From: an uncultured Lachnospiraceae bacterium
GTDB lineage: Bacteria; Bacillota; Clostridia; Lachnospirales; Lachnospiraceae
Length of the DNA stretch: 64,000 nt
NCBI GenBank assembly: GCA_910587105.1
Contig: CAJUMB010000005.1
Location: 1 to 64,000, forward strand
Reading direction: 5' to 3'
Shown here: positions 61,499 through 64,000 of the stretch, piece after piece
Numbering within the stretch: position 1 is the stretch's first letter
Layout: every line of letters starts with the position of its first letter
The notes under the pieces: model-generated
Databases searched by the model: none
What the model was told of the DNA's origin: nothing
Seen by the model: the letters and a program-made list of their open reading frames with translations, nothing else
Position numbers and translations under genes: made by a program

Positions 61499-61559
61499 AT
61501 ATTTTTTACATTTTATACAAAATTAATAAAGTAGAAAACATCCCGAAAAAATTGTAAAA

Positions 61560-61592
61560 GAAAGGGCACTCTTAAAATAAGAGTACCCTTTC
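61560..61592 (-). terminator. terminator of the spore protein gene
   Basis: GAAAGGG, C, ACTCTTA pairs with AGAGT, A, CCCTTTC around a 5-base loop. On the minus strand it follows the stop codon at 61605 and reads into TTTCTTTT. Confidence 0.85.
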
Positions 61593-61604
61593 ACAATTCA
61601 TAAC

Positions 61605-61853
61605 TTATAACTGTCCGCTTGTTCCGCTCATACCTGCTGAACCAGTCTGGCCGCTGGACATCTGTCTTTCCTGCTGCTCAATCATCTTCTTCACCATATA
61701 CCCGCCAACACTTCCGTTCTGTTTGGAAGTCAGGTTGCCATTGTAGCCGTCGGACAGAGGTACTCCCAATTCATTCGCAACTTCAAATTTGAAACGATCC
61801 AAAGCACTCTTAGCTTCCGGTACTGCTGCTGTGTTAGAAGAATTTCTTGACAT
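61605..61853 (-). CDS. alpha/beta-type small acid-soluble spore protein
   Basis: The 82-residue protein shows both SASP signatures: ALDRFKFEVANELGVPL (with the germination protease site region FEVA/ELG) and GYNGNLTSKQNGSVGGYMVK. A Ser/Gly/Gln-rich tail of 20 residues follows. It coats DNA in the forespore, so the organism makes or once made endospores. AAGGAGGCAAT precedes the ATG. I found no convincing sigma-G promoter in the short leader, so its control is unproven. Confidence 0.95.
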   Translation of the reverse strand: MSRNSSNTAAVPEAKSALDRFKFEVANELGVPLSDGYNGNLTSKQNGSVGGYMVKKMIEQQERQMSSGQTGSAGMSGTSGQL

Positions 61854-61972
61854 TTTAATTGCCTCCTTATCTCTGCTTTCGTGTTACAATGGTAGTATAT
61901 GAAAAATCGAAGAGAATACTCTAGAAGTTTTTACATGGATTAGCAAGATTCGGCAGGAAACGATTCTGCCTA

Positions 61973-62132
61973 GAGCGTGTTTGAAAATTGCTTTATGTCA
62001 ACCGTGCGTCACGATTTGTGGGAGATTTGTTCCGCATGAGGGCGCTGTAGCGGGCTACAGCAACCGAATAAGGGGCAGATCTGCCGCAAAGTGGGGCGTA
62101 TGGGTGGCGTGAATGAATTTTCAAACATGCTC
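61973..62132 (+). repeat. 160-base hairpin element, copy B
   Basis: The second full copy has the same length and orientation as 47957-48116. It fills most of the 382-base gap between the spore protein gene and the DUF6465 gene; the rest holds a mini-copy, a terminator and no gene. Ends 61973-61990 and 62115-62132 pair (16 of 18). Inner stems are 61997-62010 with 62095-62108, 62020-62033 with 62072-62085, and 62044-62050 with 62055-62061 closing the same CGGG loop. TA flanks both sides (61971-61972, 62133-62134), as for a TA-target element. Confidence 0.88.
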
Positions 62133-62135
62133 TAA

Positions 62136-62163
62136 GAGCCTGTTTGATTTTTAAGACACGCTC
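62136..62163. repeat. 28-base mini-copy: element ends back to back
   Basis: GAGCCTGTTTGA, TTTT, TAAGACACGCTC: a left end and a right end of the element separated by only four bases, followed by TA. It looks like an internal-deletion remnant beside copy B. Confidence 0.6.
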
Positions 62164-62206
62164 TAGAGAAGGCCCAGCGGACCAATAGAAAATACTCTCA
62201 TAAATA

Positions 62207-62230
62207 CAAAAACGGGGGAAAAATCCCCCC
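62207..62230 (-). terminator. terminator of the DUF6465 gene
   Basis: GGGGG and CCCCC enclose AAAAAT just after the stop codon. Read on the minus strand the hairpin ends in GTTTTTGT. Confidence 0.85.
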
Positions 62231-62235
62231 TCTTT

Positions 62236-62508
62236 TTACAAGCCAAAACTTCCTGTAATGTCCCCATTGATAACGAAATATGCGGCGTTATCTTCGATCT
62301 TAAGATATACCTTTACTTCCTTCAGATCCTCAGCCTTATTGTCCATATCATTGGTCCATATCTCTTCCACTTTGTCCAGAACATCTTTCATGTTTACTTC
62401 TTTGTCGTTGAACTGGACATACACTTCCTGGGTCTTCTCTGCTGCCTTTTCTGCCTTCTGCACTTCTTTCACTGCCTTTGCCGCTTTTGCACTATTTTTT
62501 GCAGACAT
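62236..62508 (-). CDS. DUF6465 family protein
   Basis: The 90-residue protein has a lysine/alanine-rich N-terminal helix (SAKNSAKAAKAVKEVQKAEK) and a compact beta region (VYVQFNDKEVNMKDVLDKVE, then KVYLKIEDNAAYFVINGDIT). This matches the small DUF6465 family found in Clostridia. No membrane segment, signal peptide or cysteine is seen. Function unknown. The ATG at 62508 follows AAAGGAGG; the frame upstream (MMRKEERQ) overlaps the ribosome site and is not used. Confidence 0.8.
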   Translation of the reverse strand: MSAKNSAKAAKAVKEVQKAEKAAEKTQEVYVQFNDKEVNMKDVLDKVEEIWTNDMDNKAEDLKEVKVYLKIEDNAAYFVINGDITGSFGL

Positions 62509-62556
62509 CTGCCTCTCCTCCTTTCTCATCAAACACCTTATCTTTCAACATGATTT

Positions 62557-62585
62557 AGAATACTACTTTTCAATCAAAAAAACAA
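62557..62585 (-). promoter_or_regulatory. possible promoter of the DUF6465 gene
   Basis: TTGTTT and TATTCT with a 17-base spacer on the minus strand, 49 bases before the start codon. The match is moderate. Confidence 0.4.
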
Positions 62586-62592
62586 GTTGTTT

Positions 62593-64000
62593 TTACAATC
62601 CAGTGTGAAAACCGTTATTTTCAACAGTTTTTTCCATTTTTTCTCTGAGTTTTGTATGTTCTGGCTCTTCCAGTCTGGGATCTTTACTAAATAACTCCCT
62701 GGCGGCCTGAGATGCCTGGTGCAATACCTCACTGTCTTTGTAAATATCACCAATACGAAAATTCATCAGACCGCTTTGCCGTACACCGAACAGATCTCCC
62801 GGCCCCCGCAGCTTCAGGTCTTCCGATGCGATATAAAATCCGTCATTGGATTGATTGAGAATCTCCAGTCTTTTTCTGATTTCTTTTTCCTGGGTTCCCT
62901 GAACAAAAATACAATAGGACTGATGTTCGCCACGCCCCACCCGGCCCCTGAGCTGATGCAGCTGGGCCAGGCCGAAACGTTCAGCATTTTCCACCATCAT
63001 CACAGAAGCGTTGGGCACATCCACTCCCACTTCCACTACAGTGGTGGACACTAAAATATCCAGTTCATGGCCGGCAAAGGCTTCCATCACCTGCTGTTTT
63101 TCTTTCGGCTTCATTCTCCCGTGGAGGATGCCCGTCCGGATATGACCTGGCAGAGCAGACCGCAGACGCGCAGCATAGTCCAGTACATTTTCCCCGTCCA
63201 TCCCTTCGCTTTCCTCCACCATGGGGCAGACTACATATACCTGACGCCCCTGGGCGATCTGCTTTTCCATAAAACGATAGGCATTGGGCCGGTATTCAAT
63301 TCCCACCACACAGTTTTTAATGGGCAGGCGGCTGGCAGGCAGTTCATCAATGATAGAAATGTCCAAATCTCCATAAACAATCATGGCCAGCGTACGGGGA
63401 ATGGGGGTAGCACTCATGACCAGAACATGGGGATTTCCTCCCCGCAGGGACAGAGATTCCCTCTGCTTCACTCCAAAACGGTGCTGCTCATCGGTAATCA
63501 CCAGCCCCAGGCTGTCGAAACACACTTTCTCCTGAATCAGGGCATGTGTCCCCACAATCAGCCGAATCTCCCCTGAATGAAGGCGGCCATATATGTCACG
63601 TTTCTCTTTCTGCGTCTGTGAACCGGTCAGAAGTTCTGCCTGCAGATGCTCTAATCCCTGCTTTCTCAAAAGTTTTAGGAGTCCCTGGTAATGCTGTGCC
63701 GCCAGTACCTCCGTGGGGGCCATGAAAGCAGCCTGGTATCCATTGGCGGCCGTCATAACCATAGCCAGATAAGCCAGAATAGTCTTTCCACTTCCCACAT
63801 CACCCTGGACCAGCCGGGACATAAGCCCCTTTCCCTGTAAGTCTTCCTCAATTTCCCCCCACACTCTCATCTGGGCATTGGTCAGCCGATATGGAAGGCT
63901 GTCCACAATCCTCTTTGTATCTGCGGCCGGCTTCATAGGGTACCGGCTTTCTTCTGTGTCCGCCTTTTCCTTTAACCGCTGGATTTCCAGGGCAAATAGA
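62593..64000 (-). CDS. recG: ATP-dependent DNA helicase RecG, 5' end outside the window
   Basis: The 469 residues seen are the helicase part of RecG: Walker A LVQGDVGSGKTILAY, GTHALIQEKV, motif II ITDEQHRFGVKQRE, motif III VMSATPIPRTLAM, then LHGRMKPKEKQQVMEAF and motif VI QLRGRVGRGEHQSYC. The RecG C-terminal ending follows (LKLRGPGDLFGVRQSG). The frame stays open through base 64000 and codes ALEIQRLKEKA-like sequence upstream, so the wedge domain and start lie to the right. It remodels stalled replication forks. Confidence 0.96.
   Translation of the reverse strand, partial: LFALEIQRLKEKADTEESRYPMKPAADTKRIVDSLPYRLTNAQMRVWGEIEEDLQGKGLMSRLVQGDVGSGKTILAYLAMVMTAANGYQAAFMAPTEVLAAQHYQGLLKLLRKQGLEHLQAELLTGSQTQKEKRDIYGRLHSGEIRLIVGTHALIQEKVCFDSLGLVITDEQHRFGVKQRESLSLRGGNPHVLVMSATPIPRTLAMIVYGDLDISIIDELPASRLPIKNCVVGIEYRPNAYRFMEKQIAQGRQVYVVCPMVEESEGMDGENVLDYAARLRSALPGHIRTGILHGRMKPKEKQQVMEAFAGHELDILVSTTVVEVGVDVPNASVMMVENAERFGLAQLHQLRGRVGRGEHQSYCIFVQGTQEKEIRKRLEILNQSNDGFYIASEDLKLRGPGDLFGVRQSGLMNFRIGDIYKDSEVLHQASQAARELFSKDPRLEEPEHTKLREKMEKTVENNGFHTGL

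Noticed and set aside
61854..61935. Sigma-G promoter for the spore protein gene
   Set aside because: A CATATAC-like -10 is present but no -35 at the proper distance; not strong enough to report.
1..64000. CRISPR array, tRNA or rRNA genes
   Set aside because: I found no regularly spaced repeat unit of 25-40 bases and no tRNA-like cloverleaf or rRNA sequence; the only short regular array is at 299-344.

Overview
The window is one contiguous chromosomal segment of a low-to-mid GC, endospore-forming anaerobic Firmicute. Gene content points to Lachnospiraceae, something close to Blautia or Ruminococcus. The evidence is an alpha/beta small acid-soluble spore protein, the YlbJ sporulation protein in its classical rsmD-coaD-ylbJ neighbourhood, a GGGtGRT protein beside a NifU-like partner, DUF6465 and DUF4234 proteins, the ylxM-ffh-rpsP-khpA-rimM-trmD translation operon, and AGGAGG-type ribosome binding sites throughout. 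Genus is inference only. Most genes lie on the minus strand. There is no integrase, insertion sequence, CRISPR array, tRNA or rRNA gene; only the first 350 bases look like decayed mobile DNA.

Layout. 1-410: broken ORF and iterated 10-mers. 411-4230: GGGtGRT/NifU-like pair, then a GntR(YtrA-type)-controlled ABC transporter with a perfect operator palindrome over its promoter. 4270-9270: phosphoglucomutase, GNAT acetyltransferase, DUF2971 protein, membrane protein, TraX-like protein. 9349-12150: hexapeptide-repeat protein and topoisomerase III, divergent from an amidohydrolase. 13100-19600: asd, argH, and the trmD-rimM-khpA-rpsP-ffh-ylxM operon followed by a DUF2325 protein. 19700-25870: MgtC, endonuclease IV, a coiled-coil protein, a receiver-GGDEF-EAL protein and an alpha-galactosidase. 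25890-31450: branched-chain amino acid genes (ilvN, ilvC, leuC, leuD) interrupted by a chemotaxis receptor and a DUF4234 protein. 31600-35200: receiver-GGDEF diguanylate cyclase convergent with a hybrid sensor kinase. 35208-42370: rlmH, zinc-ribbon/TPR protein, ftsK, an atypical UppP-like membrane protein, tepA, yebC and a MazF toxin without antitoxin. 42500-46630: Nnr, ABC-F protein, DUF3788 protein. 46698-52030: icd, then a short histidine operon hisZ-hisG-hisB-hisIE whose last gene carries an N-terminal HisF/HisA-like domain lacking the catalytic Asp. 52031-59240: recU, lepB, an RluA-type synthase, a HAD phosphatase, RelQ, an M23 peptidase, pepD, ylbJ. 59214-64000: coiled-coil protein, coaD, rsmD, mgsA, spore protein, DUF6465 protein, recG (start outside the window).

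The most unusual signal is a pair of exactly 160-base intergenic elements (47957-48116 and 61973-62132). They have matching terminal inverted repeats and fold end to end into a long hairpin with a CGGG tetraloop. The two copies differ by compensating changes in every stem, and the wobble pairs are G-U on the + strand, so the fold appears to be selected at the RNA or single-strand level. Isolated end sequences sit at the 3' ends of coaD and rsmD and beside both full copies, mostly next to TA dinucleotides. This looks like a MITE-like or structured-RNA repeat family.

All calls are from reading the sequence; no database search was run. Start sites were moved from the longest ORF where a ribosome binding site or a gene overlap decided it.
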